In this document: positions 32,328-41,478 of the stretch, in pieces
Numbering within the stretch: position 1 is the first letter of the stretch
How the letters are laid out: each line of letters begins with the position of its first letter
Source: Chitinophagaceae bacterium
Lineage (GTDB): Bacteria; Bacteroidota; Bacteroidia; Chitinophagales; Chitinophagaceae
Length of the DNA: 64,000 nucleotides
Assembly (NCBI GenBank): GCA_016710165.1
Contig: JADJLJ010000002.1
Coordinates: forward strand, 496,001 to 560,000
Direction of reading: 5' to 3'
Notes under the pieces: generated by a model
The model's database searches: none
What the model saw: the letters and a program-made list of their open reading frames with translations, nothing else
Told to the model about the DNA's origin: nothing
Position numbers and translations under genes: made by a program

Positions 32328-32459
32328 GGATACCGGATGCCGGATGCTGGATGCCGGATGCCAAATGCCAGATCCAAGATCCAAGATCCAGGATGGAATC
32401 TGCATCCAGTATCCATTATCTGGTATCCGGTATCCGGTATCCCGCATCCCGGATCCTGC
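32328..32459. repeat. Two opposed heptamer arrays in the divergent kynurenine spacer
   Basis: 32328-32397 is ten strict 7-bp units of the GGATGCC/AGATCCA type. 32404-32459 is eight strict 7-bp units of ATCCNNN (ATCCAGT, ATCCATT, ATCTGGT, ATCCGGT, ATCCGGT and so on). The second is broadly the reverse complement of the first, so the whole can fold back. It fills most of the 201-nt spacer between the two divergent kynurenine transcripts, where both promoters must lie. Confidence 0.92.
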
Positions 32460-32506
32460 CCTTCCTCCCAAAAAATAATTAACTTACAACTCTAAAAACT
32501 CTTGCT

Positions 32507-33031
32507 ATGGCAGTAACAGCCCCTTTTAACCTGAAAAAATGGATTGATGAACACCGTGACACGCTGAAACCCCCGGTAGGAAACCAGTGTGTATATAAAG
32601 ACGCCGAGAACTTCATTGTGATGGTGGTGGGCGGACCCAATGCCCGAAAGGATTACCACTATAATGAAAGCGAGGAACTGTATTACCAGGTAGAAGGTAA
32701 TATCGTTCTTAAGATCATTGATGATGGTGTGCCGAAAGACATACCTATTAATGAAGGAGATATGTTCCTGCTGCCACCCAAAACTCCCCATTCACCACAG
32801 CGTGGACCCAATACCGTAGGACTGGTGATTGAAAAAGTAAGGGAAACAGAAGAGGACGGATTTTTATGGTATTGTGAGAACTGTGGCAATAAATTATACG
32901 AAGAATACAAAGTGATCACCGATATCGTAAAACAGCTTCCGCCCGTGATGGAAGGGTTTTATAATGATGAACAAAAAAGGACCTGCAGTAAGTGTGGAAG
33001 TGTGATGGCGCCTCCGGTGAGAAAGGGTTAA
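32507..33031 (+). CDS. 3-hydroxyanthranilate 3,4-dioxygenase
   Basis: 174 residues, the bacterial length. Cupin core with FNLKKWIDEHRDTLKPPVGN, VGGPNARKDYHYNESEELYYQVEGNIVLKI (Fe ligands His and Glu, substrate Arg) and MFLLPPKTPHSPQR (third His). A C-terminal rubredoxin-like second metal site has two CxxC pairs (CENCGNKLYEE and CSKCGSVMAPP), as in bacterial and fungal homologues. It opens the ring of 3-hydroxyanthranilate to 2-amino-3-carboxymuconate semialdehyde. First gene of the plus-strand half-operon, followed by the ACMS decarboxylase. Confidence 0.95.
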   Translation: MAVTAPFNLKKWIDEHRDTLKPPVGNQCVYKDAENFIVMVVGGPNARKDYHYNESEELYYQVEGNIVLKIIDDGVPKDIPINEGDMFLLPPKTPHSPQRGPNTVGLVIEKVRETEEDGFLWYCENCGNKLYEEYKVITDIVKQLPPVMEGFYNDEQKRTCSKCGSVMAPPVRKG

Positions 33032-33034
33032 TTA

Positions 33035-33137
33035 GTTAATCCGTATATCCGTTATCCGTATATCCGTTAGCCCGAGCATACGTTTAAACAGATTGACCAA
33101 TTAACGGATTAACGTATAAGCGCATTAACTGAATTAC
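33035..33137. repeat. Degenerate ATCCGTATATCCGTTA / ATTAACGG repeats
   Basis: Words such as CCGTATATCCGTTATCCGTATATCCGTTA (two copies of CCGTATATCCGTTA are separable) and later ACCAATTAACGGATTAACG make up almost the whole 106-nt spacer between the dioxygenase and ACMS decarboxylase genes. No gene or clear promoter seen. Confidence 0.6.
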
Positions 33138-34123
33138 ATGAAAATAGACATCCACACGCACATCATGCCCGGCAAAATGCCCAACTGGGTACAGAAGTTT
33201 GGCTATGGAGAATTCATTCACCTGGAACACCGCAACTGCAAAGCCTGTATGATGAAGGGCGATAAACTCTTTCGGGAAGTAGATGATAATTGTTTTGATG
33301 CGGAAATACGGTTGACAGAGATGGATGATACGGATGTGACCGTACAGGTGCTTTCCACCATTCCTGTTTTATTTAATTACTGGGCCAATGCAGAAGACGG
33401 GCAGGAAACCTCCCGTTTTTTTAATGACCATATTGCTGAAACCGTAACAAAAGGCCCGAAACGTTTTATCGGGATCGGAACGGTACCCTTGCAGGATGTG
33501 GACATGGCCATAAAAGAAATGGAACGATGTGTAAAAGAATTGAAGATGCCGGGGCTGGAGATCGGAACTAATATCAATGGCATCAATTTAAGCGATCCGC
33601 AATTCTTCCCGTTTTACGAAGCGGCTGAAAAACTCAGTTGTGCCTTATTTGTACATCCTGGGAGATGATGGGGGAGGCACAAATGCAGAAATACTGGCTG
33701 CCCTGGCTGGTGGGGATGCCGGCTGAAACTTCCCGGGCCATCTGTTCGATGATCTTTGGCGGGGTCTTTGAAAAATTTCCCAAACTGAGGGTGGCATTTG
33801 CACATGGAGGGGGTTCTTTTCCCATCAGCATCGGAAGGATCGAACATGGGTTTAATGTGCGGCCCGACCTGGTGGCGGTTGATAATTCAGTGAATCCAAG
33901 GGACTATATTGGTAAATTCTGGATAGACAGCCTGGTGCATGATGATAAAGCCATGCGTTATATCATCGATGTGATGGGGGAGGATAAGATATGCCTGGGA
34001 AGTGATTACCCGTTTCCCCTGGGAGAGCATCGCCCGGGGAAACTGATCGAAGAAATGGATCTTGCAGGTAGCCTTAAAGAAAAACTGCTGTTTAAGAATG
34101 CAAAGGATTGGCTGAATGCATAA
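33138..34123 (+). CDS. 2-amino-3-carboxymuconate-6-semialdehyde decarboxylase, split by a one-base frameshift
   Basis: Two overlapping frames, 33138-33668 and 33638-34123, together give the expected ~327-residue ACMSD. Frame 1 has the metal-binding HTHIMPG at the N-terminus and ends FVHPGR-stop; frame 2 continues with WEMMGEAQMQKYWLPWLVGMPAET, AFAHGGGSFP and LGSDYPFPLGEH. Restoring one T after CATCCT at 33657-33659 gives the family-like HPWEMMGE join. Amidohydrolase fold, Zn-dependent; decarboxylates ACMS and so directs the route to 2-aminomuconate rather than quinolinate. If the break is real the branch is dead; a sequence error is more likely. Confidence 0.9.
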
Positions 34124-34135
34124 ACCTTACAGGTT

Positions 34136-35092
34136 TCAATTGAACAGATCCGGGTAATCACTGATGATCCCATCCACCCCCATCAGTTTATACTTTTCAA
34201 TTTCAGCTTTGGTATTAATGGTCCAGGGAATGACCTTGATATTTTGTGCATGACATTTTTCGATCAGTTCTTTTGTTACCAGTTTATAGCCCGGGCTGTA
34301 AATGGTTGGTATGAAGCCCAGGGCTTTTAACTGCTGTTCCATTGTCCGGGTATCAAGATCCTCAACCAGCATCGCTGTTTTTATCTTCGGGTAGTGCTGG
34401 TGTAGGTACTGCAATGTCCTGGGATCGAAGGACTGGATGATCACTTGTTCTTCCACCTGGTTTTCCCGGATCACGTTCATCAGCAGTTCCACAAACTCAG
34501 CCGGCGCCGGGTGATAGATATTATCCGTGACCGGCATTGTTTTGGTCTCAATATTATAATAGGGGAAGGGCCTTCTCCGGGTCGTCATTTCCTTTTTTAT
34601 TGCCTCAAAAACATTGGCCAGCAAAGGTTTAACCGCTTCCATTTTTTGCTGTTGCGGAAAACGGGGATGGGGTTTCAGGCCTACGTCAAAATTTTTGACA
34701 GCTTCATAATCCATTTTATATATGTTGTAATCCTTTTCTTCTTTTGCCGTAATGAAAGCACCGCCGGGTTTGGTGGTTATTTCATGATTGAAAAATGGCT
34801 CATGGGACAGGATCACCTGTTTGTCTTTTGTGATCACCACATCCATCTCCAGGGTGGTAACGCCCAGGCCAAGTGCATTGATCATGGCCGGGATGCTGTT
34901 TTCGGGCATTAAGCCACGACAGCCACGATGTCCTTGTTTATCAAAACCTGTTTGATCTGCCTGGTTGGGTTCTTTCATTTCGCTATTCACCGTTTTAACC
35001 TGCCGGGTGGATGTACAGGCAATGCAGAACAGGGCTGCCAAAAAAAGGATCACCTGTTTGCGGAGACCTGCTTGTGAAATACTGTCCTTCAT
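34136..35092 (-). CDS. Glycerophosphodiester phosphodiesterase, lipoprotein
   Basis: 318 residues. The N-terminus has a signal sequence ending in a lipobox-like FCIAC, so it is probably a lipoprotein. GDPD core: QGHRGCRGLMPENSIPAMINALGLGVTTLEMDVVITKDKQVILSHEPFFNHE (catalytic His pair and Glu/Asp metal ligands), a central YNIETK motif and the C-terminal IKVIPWTINTKAEIEKYKLMGVDGIISDYPDLF. It hydrolyses deacylated phospholipid diesters to glycerol-3-phosphate and an alcohol, in the periplasm. Convergent with the ACMSD gene 12 nt away. Confidence 0.9.
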   Translation of the reverse strand: MKDSISQAGLRKQVILFLAALFCIACTSTRQVKTVNSEMKEPNQADQTGFDKQGHRGCRGLMPENSIPAMINALGLGVTTLEMDVVITKDKQVILSHEPFFNHEITTKPGGAFITAKEEKDYNIYKMDYEAVKNFDVGLKPHPRFPQQQKMEAVKPLLANVFEAIKKEMTTRRRPFPYYNIETKTMPVTDNIYHPAPAEFVELLMNVIRENQVEEQVIIQSFDPRTLQYLHQHYPKIKTAMLVEDLDTRTMEQQLKALGFIPTIYSPGYKLVTKELIEKCHAQNIKVIPWTINTKAEIEKYKLMGVDGIISDYPDLFN

Positions 35093-35115
35093 TCATTAAA
35101 GTTAAACCAAAAAAT

Positions 35116-35141
35116 AAAGGCATGAACTGATTCATGCCTTT
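35116..35141. terminator. Hairpin downstream of scpB
   Basis: An 11-bp perfect stem (AAAGGCATGAA / TTCATGCCTTT) with a 4-nt loop, A-rich on one side and T-rich on the other. It lies 22 nt after the scpB stop on the minus strand and just upstream of the GDPD gene. Confidence 0.75.
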
Positions 35142-35162
35142 AAAGATATTCCTGAAAGGGGA

Positions 35163-35867
35163 TCAACCTTCCGCCTGTTCATTGGTATTGTTCTCGCCGG
35201 TCACTTCTTCCACGATCTCGCCGGTTTCGGTAACCGCCAGTACGGTTTCGCTTAGTTCTGTTATTTCAGCAGTGGCATTGTCTTCTGCTTCTTTAACATG
35301 GGTGGCCTGTACCAGTTCTTCCATCAGCACTTCTGATATTTTAGGCAGGTCCTCCGAACTGTTGATGCCGAAGTAGTCCATAAAGGATTTGGAAGTGGCA
35401 TAGATGAGTGGTTTGCCTACCGCATCTTCATTTCTGCCAGAGATGATCACCAGGTCTTTTTCCAGCAGTTTCTGTACAGCATAATCACAGTTCACGCCCC
35501 GGATGGCTTCGATCTCGCTTTTGGTGATGGGCTGTTTGTAAGCAATGATGGCCAGGGTTTCCAGTGAAGCAATGGAGAGGCGCTTTAAGAATTTATCGCC
35601 GTTCAGCTGGGCAACGGTCTTGTGGTATTCTTTTTTGGTAAGAAACTGCCATCCGCCGCCGATCTGTTTCAGTTCAAAGGCATAAAACTCAGAATCATAT
35701 TTCTCTGCAATTCCTTCAATGGCGGCATCCACCTGTTCCTGGGTGGCCCGGTCTTCAATAAAAGCAAGGGCGCTGTTTACCAGTTCAAGCAGTTCGGTAT
35801 TGTTCAACGGTTTATCGCTGGCAAATATCAGTGCTTCTATGTGAGGAATTATTTCTGAAAGTTCCAT
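35163..35867 (-). CDS. scpB: Segregation and condensation protein B
   Basis: 234 residues. Two winged-helix domains: IIPHIEALIFASDKPLNNTELLELVN, FLTKKEYHKTVAQLNGDKFLKRLSIASLETLAIIAYKQPITKSEIEAIRGVNCDYAVQKLLEKDLVIISGRNE and GKPLIYATSKSFMDYFGINSSEDLPKI, all standard ScpB text. An acidic, Thr/Glu-rich tail of ~45 residues follows. It is the kleisin-associated subunit of the SMC-ScpAB condensin. No scpA is adjacent. It follows atpG on the same strand by about 90 nt. Confidence 0.94.
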   Translation of the reverse strand: MELSEIIPHIEALIFASDKPLNNTELLELVNSALAFIEDRATQEQVDAAIEGIAEKYDSEFYAFELKQIGGGWQFLTKKEYHKTVAQLNGDKFLKRLSIASLETLAIIAYKQPITKSEIEAIRGVNCDYAVQKLLEKDLVIISGRNEDAVGKPLIYATSKSFMDYFGINSSEDLPKISEVLMEELVQATHVKEAEDNATAEITELSETVLAVTETGEIVEEVTGENNTNEQAEG

Positions 35868-35926
35868 GGCCCCTATCCCCTAAAGGGGTATCTGTTTTAG
35901 GTTATAAAAATTGTTTTCTGCCTTGT

Positions 35927-35946
35927 TCTCCGCCAACTGGCGGAGA
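35927..35946. repeat. Palindrome TCTCCGCCAACTGGCGGAGA
   Basis: A perfect 8-bp inverted repeat around AACT in the atpG-scpB spacer, 10 nt after the atpG stop codon. No T-run follows on the minus strand. A second small palindrome CCCCTAAAGGGG stands at 35877-35888, just before scpB. Confidence 0.7.
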
Positions 35947-35955
35947 CAGGGGCGT

Positions 35956-36837
35956 TTAACCCTGTAATGCAGCAGCCCCGCTTACGATCTCTGTCAGTTC
36001 GGTTGTAATGGCTGCCTGCCGTGCACGGTTGTAACTTATCTTAAGTGTCTTCAGCAATTCATTGGCATTGTCGCTGGCCTTATCCATCGCGGTCATCCTT
36101 GCACCATGCTCACTGGCATTGCCGTCGAGGGTTGCTTTGAATAACTGGGTATTCAGGATCTTTGGCATCAGTTCAGCGATCAGGATGTCTTTGCCCGGCT
36201 CAAAAATAAAGTCGGCATTTTTCTGCCCTTCTGCCTTTGCCACTTTTTGTACCGGTAAAAATTGCTCAGCTACAAAACGCTGGGTGGCGGCATTCTTGAA
36301 TTCGCTGTAAACCAGTTCAACAGCATCCACTTCTTTATTGGCAAATGCATCCATGGCATGTTTGGCAGCGGCCTGTGCTTTTTCAAAGGTCAGCCCGTTT
36401 AAAATATCCCAGTAATTATTGATGACCCTGAAGTCAGTCTTGGAAAAATTCTCATAGCCCTTTTTGCCGATCGGTAATATGGTCACATTGCCTTTGGCAT
36501 GCTGGGCAGCATATTTTTCCTGGATGGTCTGTTTGGCCAGTTTGATGAGGTTACTGTTATAACCACCGCACAAACCCCGGTCGCTGGTAACCACAATGAT
36601 CATTACTTTTTCCACCGGCCGCTGGGCTGCCAGGGCCATGCTCACATCGCCTTCGCTGTTGCTGACAATATTGCTCAGCATTTCCTGTAATTTCCTGGCA
36701 TAGGGCCTCATCTGGGTAATGGCATCCTGGGCACGGCGGAGTTTGGCCGCACTCACCATTTTCATGGCTTTCGTGATCTGCTGCGTACTTTGAACACTCT
36801 TGATACGGTTACGAACCTCTTTTAATGCACCACTCAT
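35956..36837 (-). CDS. atpG: ATP synthase gamma subunit
   Basis: 293 residues. N-terminal coiled coil (LKEVRNRIKSVQSTQQITKAMKMVSAAKLRRAQ), central VTSDRGLCGGYNSNLIK and C-terminal helix MTAMDKASDNANELLKTLKISYNRARQAAITTELTEIVSGAAAL: the rotor stalk subunit of F1. Odd: it stands alone between scpB and an outer-membrane protein gene; no other atp gene is in the window. In many bacteria atpG lies between atpA and atpD, so the operon is dispersed in this organism. Confidence 0.96.
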   Translation of the reverse strand: MSGALKEVRNRIKSVQSTQQITKAMKMVSAAKLRRAQDAITQMRPYARKLQEMLSNIVSNSEGDVSMALAAQRPVEKVMIIVVTSDRGLCGGYNSNLIKLAKQTIQEKYAAQHAKGNVTILPIGKKGYENFSKTDFRVINNYWDILNGLTFEKAQAAAKHAMDAFANKEVDAVELVYSEFKNAATQRFVAEQFLPVQKVAKAEGQKNADFIFEPGKDILIAELMPKILNTQLFKATLDGNASEHGARMTAMDKASDNANELLKTLKISYNRARQAAITTELTEIVSGAAALQG

Positions 36838-36872
36838 AGTTATTCTGTCTGGTTAATTTAACGGCGGCAAAG

Positions 36873-36900
36873 GTAATAAAAAAGGGGTGTAAAAACCCCT
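36873..36900 (-). terminator. Terminator of the outer-membrane protein gene
   Basis: On the minus strand AGGGGT-TTTTAC-ACCCCT (stem 36883-36900) is followed by a run of seven T (plus-strand A run 36877-36883). It lies about 30 nt after the outer-membrane gene stop and just upstream of atpG. Confidence 0.85.
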
Positions 36901-36931
36901 CGAAAAATTATATTTATTCAGGTTTTGATCC

Positions 36932-39783
36932 CTAAAACTGGGGGGGAGCACCGGTAGGGGGGGCCATCCTCCTGAAATCAACGCCCCGGGTCTGAATGGG
37001 TTGCCCGGCAAACCGTTGCAGGCGGTACGTGAAAGTGGCAATGAAATACCGGGTAAGGCGGTTGGTACGGCTGTCAACAATGCTGTTGGCGGTCACACTG
37101 CGGTTGATATTGCTGTTTTGTTTGAAAAGGTCGAATGCCTCTATCCGGATGATGCCGTTCTTCTTTTTAAAGAGTTGTTTTTCCAGCGACGCATTCATGA
37201 TGGCCTGGTTGCGGCTCACATTGCTGGCCAGCCCGGAGTTGATGGTGTAATCAAAATCGTATTTCAGCACCAGCGTTTTGGTGATGTTGAGGTTGATGTT
37301 GCTGCTGAAGGTCCAGGCATTGCTCGATGAGTTTTGCAGGGTGGTAAGCGGTTTTCCCGATTTGTTCTTATACTTCACATCGTTCAGGTTGTAGTTAACG
37401 CCGGCGCCGAGTTCCAGTATCTCTTTGTAATTGTATTCAAAGGTAAAGCCCTGCCCGATCACCCAGTTGCTGCCGATGTTACGGATGCTGTCGATCAGGT
37501 TGATGTTGTGATTGTAATTTGCCGTACCCCTCAAAGACAACACATATTTCCTGTTTTTGTAAGGCCTTGAATACACATAAAAGCCAAGCAGGTTATAATA
37601 GCCATTCACATTTTCGGGAATGCTTAACTGTCGGCCTGCCCCTTTATTGATGGTATTGTTCACGATCTGGTTCCTGATGGTGCTGAAGGTAAAATTGGTG
37701 AATAATACCTTTCCGCTTATAAAATTGAAATTGTTATAGGAGAAGTTCAGGTTGTGGTTCATCGATGGTTTCAGGTTCGGGTTACCGGTGGTGATGCTTT
37801 GCTGGTTACTTACGTCCTGTACGGGCTGCAACTGGCTGAAACTTGGCTGGGTGGCATTCCCGTTATAGCTGAAGTTTAATGAACGGGTGCGGTTGAAATT
37901 ATACACAAACCGGGCAATGGGAAAAACATTGGCCCGGCGGATGGTCTGGTAGGCACTGTCCTTTGTTATTGAATTGCCCTGCAGGTTCACCGGCTGCACA
38001 CTGATGCCGATGGTGTAATTGTATTTCTTTTTGGTGGTACGCATGGAAACGCCGATGCGGTTGTTGTAAAAATCATTTTCATAATCATTGCTTAAAAAGC
38101 TGTTCAGTGTTTTTGTTTGGGTAGCTGAATCCACGTTATAGGTCTGCCGGTTGTTGCGGCTGTGACTCAGGTTATGCGAATAGCTGAGGTCGAGGCTGCG
38201 GTATTTGGTAAGTGGTTCAGAATACGTGAAACGTACCCCGTAGTTGTAGTTGTCGTTTTCCTGGTCGATGAACTGGAAACTGTTGCGTGGACCGATAAAG
38301 GGCGGGACATACTGGTAACTTAGATTGGTCACATCCTGCTCCGAATCATTATCCGAGGTTCCCAGGGTTAAACTGGTGGAGAAATTACGGCCACGCTTCC
38401 TGAATTTATGATTGTACAAAATGGTGGCTGCCAGGTTGGGTGCCTGCGAATTGGTCAGGTTCCTGTTGTTCCCGTCACTGGTCCTGGTTCCGTTGGTTGT
38501 TTCGAAGTAATCAAAAACGGTGTTGTTGTTGGCATCGCTGCCGCTGTAATTTATGCTGGGACTTATTTTCAGGTAATTGAATGAATCGACCTGGTATTCA
38601 AAATTGAAAGTGAAACGGTGTGAATTTCCTTTGGTGAGGTTGTTCACATCCTGGTTATTGATAAAACTGTTCGTTTCAAAAAAGTTCTGGGAAGACGTGT
38701 ATTGAACCTGGCTGGTATTCCGGTGATTGTAAGAATAGCTGCCGTACACACTGATCCGCTTGCTCCATTGGTCGCGGTAATTGAACCCGAATGAATTGGT
38801 GGTGGATATGCCGCTGTTGCTGCCTCCGCCAAAATTAGGGCTGTTGCCGCTTTGCATCATGCTGTTCATCTGGCCCATGCCACCCATATCACTCATAACG
38901 CTCATACCCTGGCGCATCATGCTGGTAGCCCCGCGGTTACCGCCTCCGCTGAAGTTGAAAAGCGATGTGTTCGTATTGTTGCTGTTAGCCAGTACAGATA
39001 TCTGTGTATTGTTCCGGAAATAATTTCCGTTCATGGATGCCTGGTATCTTTCTTCGGTTCCATACCCCCCGGTAACTCTTCCAAAAAATCCCCGGTTCTT
39101 GTCTTTCTTTATTTCGATGTTCAGGATCTTATCCGGGTCGCCGTCTTTGATGCCGCTTACCGTTGCCTGGTCACCGTAATCATCGATCACCTGTATCTTA
39201 TCAACAATATTAGCCGGCAGCTCCTTGGTGGCTGTTTTCACGTCGCCGCCAAAAAGTCCTTGCCATTCACTTTCACCCGGCTCACGGCTTTGCCCTGGGC
39301 GGTCACGTTCCCGTCTTTGTCAACCTGCCCACCGGGCAGTTTTTTCAGCAGGTCTTCCACCACGGCACCTTCTTTTACTTTGAAAGCATCGGCCCGGTAT
39401 TCAATGGTATCTTCCTTGACCACGATCGCCGGGGCCACTACGGTCACTTCACTCAGCAATTTGGCATCCTGCGCCAGCACAAAATTACCGGCATCAATGG
39501 TTTTTTCCTGTTTGCTTACGGGCACAAAACGGGCCACGGGCCAATAACCCAGGTGGCGGATGACGATGGAAAAATTGGAGGAAGGCACTACATCAAAACG
39601 GAACTGTCCTTTGTCATCTGTAAATGAATACGTGGTATCGGTGGGATTTGACTTCACCACCAAACCCACCACGGCATTCTCTATCGGCTTTTTTGAAGCA
39701 GAATCTATCAATGTTCCTTTTACCTGCGACCGGGCAGCAAAACCTGAAAGAACCACAAGGAAAGTGAGGTATAATTTACTCAT
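36932..39783 (-). CDS. Outer-membrane beta-barrel protein with carboxypeptidase-like plug domain, frameshifted
   Basis: Two frames: 39783-39238 (signal peptide from the ATG at 39783, CarboxypepD_reg-like beta-sandwich with GTLIDSASKKPIENAVVGL, then a plug-like DTIEYRADAFKVKEGAVVEDLLKKLPGGQVDKDG) and 39241-36932 (769 residues of barrel). The first ends VKVNGKDFLAAT-stop, the second starts MKTATKELPANIVDKIQVIDDYGDQ. One extra T in the five-base run (plus-strand A run 39251-39255) would join them as NGKDFFGGDVKTATKEL. TonB-receptor relatives of the OMP_b-brl_3 type; an Asn/Gly/Met-rich loop lies near 38820-38960. Ligand unknown. The break is probably a sequence error. Confidence 0.88.
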
Positions 39784-39898
39784 AAACAAAGTTGATATAC
39801 GAACTAATTCGTGTAAAAATAACCTAGAAAACCTATCACCCGAACTTATTTTGATGAATGGTTTATGTTTTGAGGATTTATTAACAGAAATGACGGCT

Positions 39899-40480
39899 TT
39901 AAAATCTATAAACCAGCGATACAGAGCCGGGAGCTCCACTGAGTTCCATCTTGTCTAAAAGTTTGCGATGCTTGCGGTGTATGGCATAATTTACCGCATC
40001 ATATAAAAGCAGGAAACCTCCCTGCAGCATGATCGAATTGCCATATCCTTTGAACTTATCGGGATTTTTCTGATGATCGCTTGCCTTGTTCATCCATAAA
40101 CCACCGCCCACATAAAGCACATCGAGTCCTGCATTGATCAGGTAGGTCTTTTCTGTTTTGCTTTGGTGTTTCAGTACTGCCGCTAATGTTGGGTTATCAA
40201 TATTTTCCCTGCCGGCTCCCCAGTAACCCAGCCCGGCAATGGCCAGGTTGATACCGCCCCACATCACATTCATCTGGTGAAAATACCGCATCTCCCGGTT
40301 GCTGGTATTGGTGGCAATACCACTTACTGCAATGTTTGCCACAGACCATGCACCCAGTACCAGCATGGATCTTTTTGAAATGCCGGTTCTTTCTTTCTCA
40401 AACTTTACCAGGTCTGCCTTTTGTGAAAAAGAAGAGAGGGCCATGCCAATAAAGCCAATGAACAGAATGGAACGTTTCAT
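39899..40480 (-). CDS. Exported or membrane protein of unknown function
   Basis: 193 residues. N-terminal signal-like segment (MKRSILFIGFIGMALSSFSQ), then a conserved-looking block FEKERTGISKRSMLVLGAWSVANIAVSGIATN and further hydrophobic helices around INLAIAGLGYWGAG, AGLDVLYVGGGLWMN and GGFLLLYDAVNYAIH. It looks like a small Bacteroidota-specific four-helix membrane protein family; I do not know a function. Lies upstream of the outer-membrane protein gene on the same strand and downstream of a lipoprotein gene. Confidence 0.65.
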   Translation of the reverse strand: MKRSILFIGFIGMALSSFSQKADLVKFEKERTGISKRSMLVLGAWSVANIAVSGIATNTSNREMRYFHQMNVMWGGINLAIAGLGYWGAGRENIDNPTLAAVLKHQSKTEKTYLINAGLDVLYVGGGLWMNKASDHQKNPDKFKGYGNSIMLQGGFLLLYDAVNYAIHRKHRKLLDKMELSGAPGSVSLVYRF

Positions 40481-40525
40481 ATTTTGTATTTTTCAAAATA
40501 CGAAACAATATTCTGAAAAGATTGT

Positions 40526-41230
40526 TCAGGGGAGCAGTTTTATTTTAACCGGTTTAAGTTCCTGGCGGATCCGTATCAGGCCGCCTTCAGCAGTGCTTTG
40601 CTGCAGGTCAATCTCCCGGTACAGGTCGCATTCCAGTGAAAGATTTTTTCCTTTCTGACGCATTAATTCCCTGGCAGGAATTACAATTTCGCTTTTAGGT
40701 CCATCCTGGCTGAAATGAAAACTGCTGTCGGTATCAGTGCTGTACACTTCTATATGATCCGCTTTGGTCAAAGGTGCCGACTGGTAAGTGATTATTAGAT
40801 CTTTGGTTCTGCCTGTTTCCCTGGCGGCGTTGGTCAATGCAAAGGGAGCAAAACTGAATTTGTTCTCAAATCTTTTCCCATCGGTATTGGTAAAGTTGAT
40901 GGTATGGTTGCCATAAAAACCGGTTACCGGCTTTCGGATTTTATAGTAAGCTCCGCCGCCAGCACTGCTGTCCACGTTCAGCTTTTCGCCGTCAAACTCC
41001 ACGTTGCTGTCATCGCTTAAAACAAGGGTGGTTCCACTGTTACCGGCAAAGCGGAACTGGCAGGTGACGTCCACATATTCATCCCCTTCTGTATGGCTGA
41101 TGAAATGATCCATGTAGATCTTGTCCTGGTTAACATCTTTGCTGTCTCCAATTTCGTTGCTGCTGCAGGCAGCAAAGACTACTGCCAATGCAATGAAGCC
41201 GGCTAAAAAGGGGTTTAGTTTCATTTTCAT
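40526..41230 (-). CDS. Hypothetical lipoprotein
   Basis: 234 residues with a type II signal sequence (MKMKLNPFLAGFIALAVVFAAC, lipobox Cys at residue 22). The mature part is beta-strand-like (YVDVTCQFRFAGNSGTTLVLSDDSNVEFDGEKL..., PVTGFYGNHTINFTNTDGKRFENKFSF, FHFSQDGPKSEIVIPARELMRQKGKNLSLECDLYREIDL) with no catalytic motif. Probably a periplasm-facing outer-membrane lipoprotein. A second ATG two codons later is equally possible. Not recognised beyond this. Confidence 0.65.
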   Translation of the reverse strand: MKMKLNPFLAGFIALAVVFAACSSNEIGDSKDVNQDKIYMDHFISHTEGDEYVDVTCQFRFAGNSGTTLVLSDDSNVEFDGEKLNVDSSAGGGAYYKIRKPVTGFYGNHTINFTNTDGKRFENKFSFAPFALTNAARETGRTKDLIITYQSAPLTKADHIEVYSTDTDSSFHFSQDGPKSEIVIPARELMRQKGKNLSLECDLYREIDLQQSTAEGGLIRIRQELKPVKIKLLP

Positions 41231-41348
41231 ATTTATGGTTTGCTGTTTATACGGCCAGGGGCTAAAAGGTTAGTTAACAAAAGATTAAAGCCTGGAAAAG
41301 GGCTAATATCTTCTTTAAGTCAATAAAATTCAACCCCCAAACATTTAC

Positions 41349-41356
41349 TATCTTTG
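41349..41356 (+). promoter_or_regulatory. Promoter -7 box upstream of secA
   Basis: TATCTTTG matches TAnnTTTG, 123 nt before the secA ATG; no clear TTTG is seen 19-20 nt upstream. The long leader that follows contains no open frame of note. Confidence 0.4.
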
Positions 41357-41478
41357 TCGCCCTGTTTAAACGGGGCAGGCTCTGTCATTATGGCTCGAAT
41401 CTTATTTCAGCACCATATTTGACAATACAATGGTCTTTATAATAACGTATTTAAGCAATACCCAACAACACTGAATTT

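Noticed and set aside
32226..32471. 81-codon ORF over the heptamer arrays
   Set aside because: It is just the translation of the 7-bp repeats and part of the aldehyde dehydrogenase N-terminal region in another frame.
33138..34123. Programmed frameshifting in the ACMS decarboxylase and the other split genes
   Set aside because: No slippery heptamer plus downstream structure is seen at the five sites, and different shifts are needed; sequence error explains them more simply.
41380..41450. tRNA-like stretch before secA
   Set aside because: No cloverleaf, T-loop or anticodon arm could be formed by eye.
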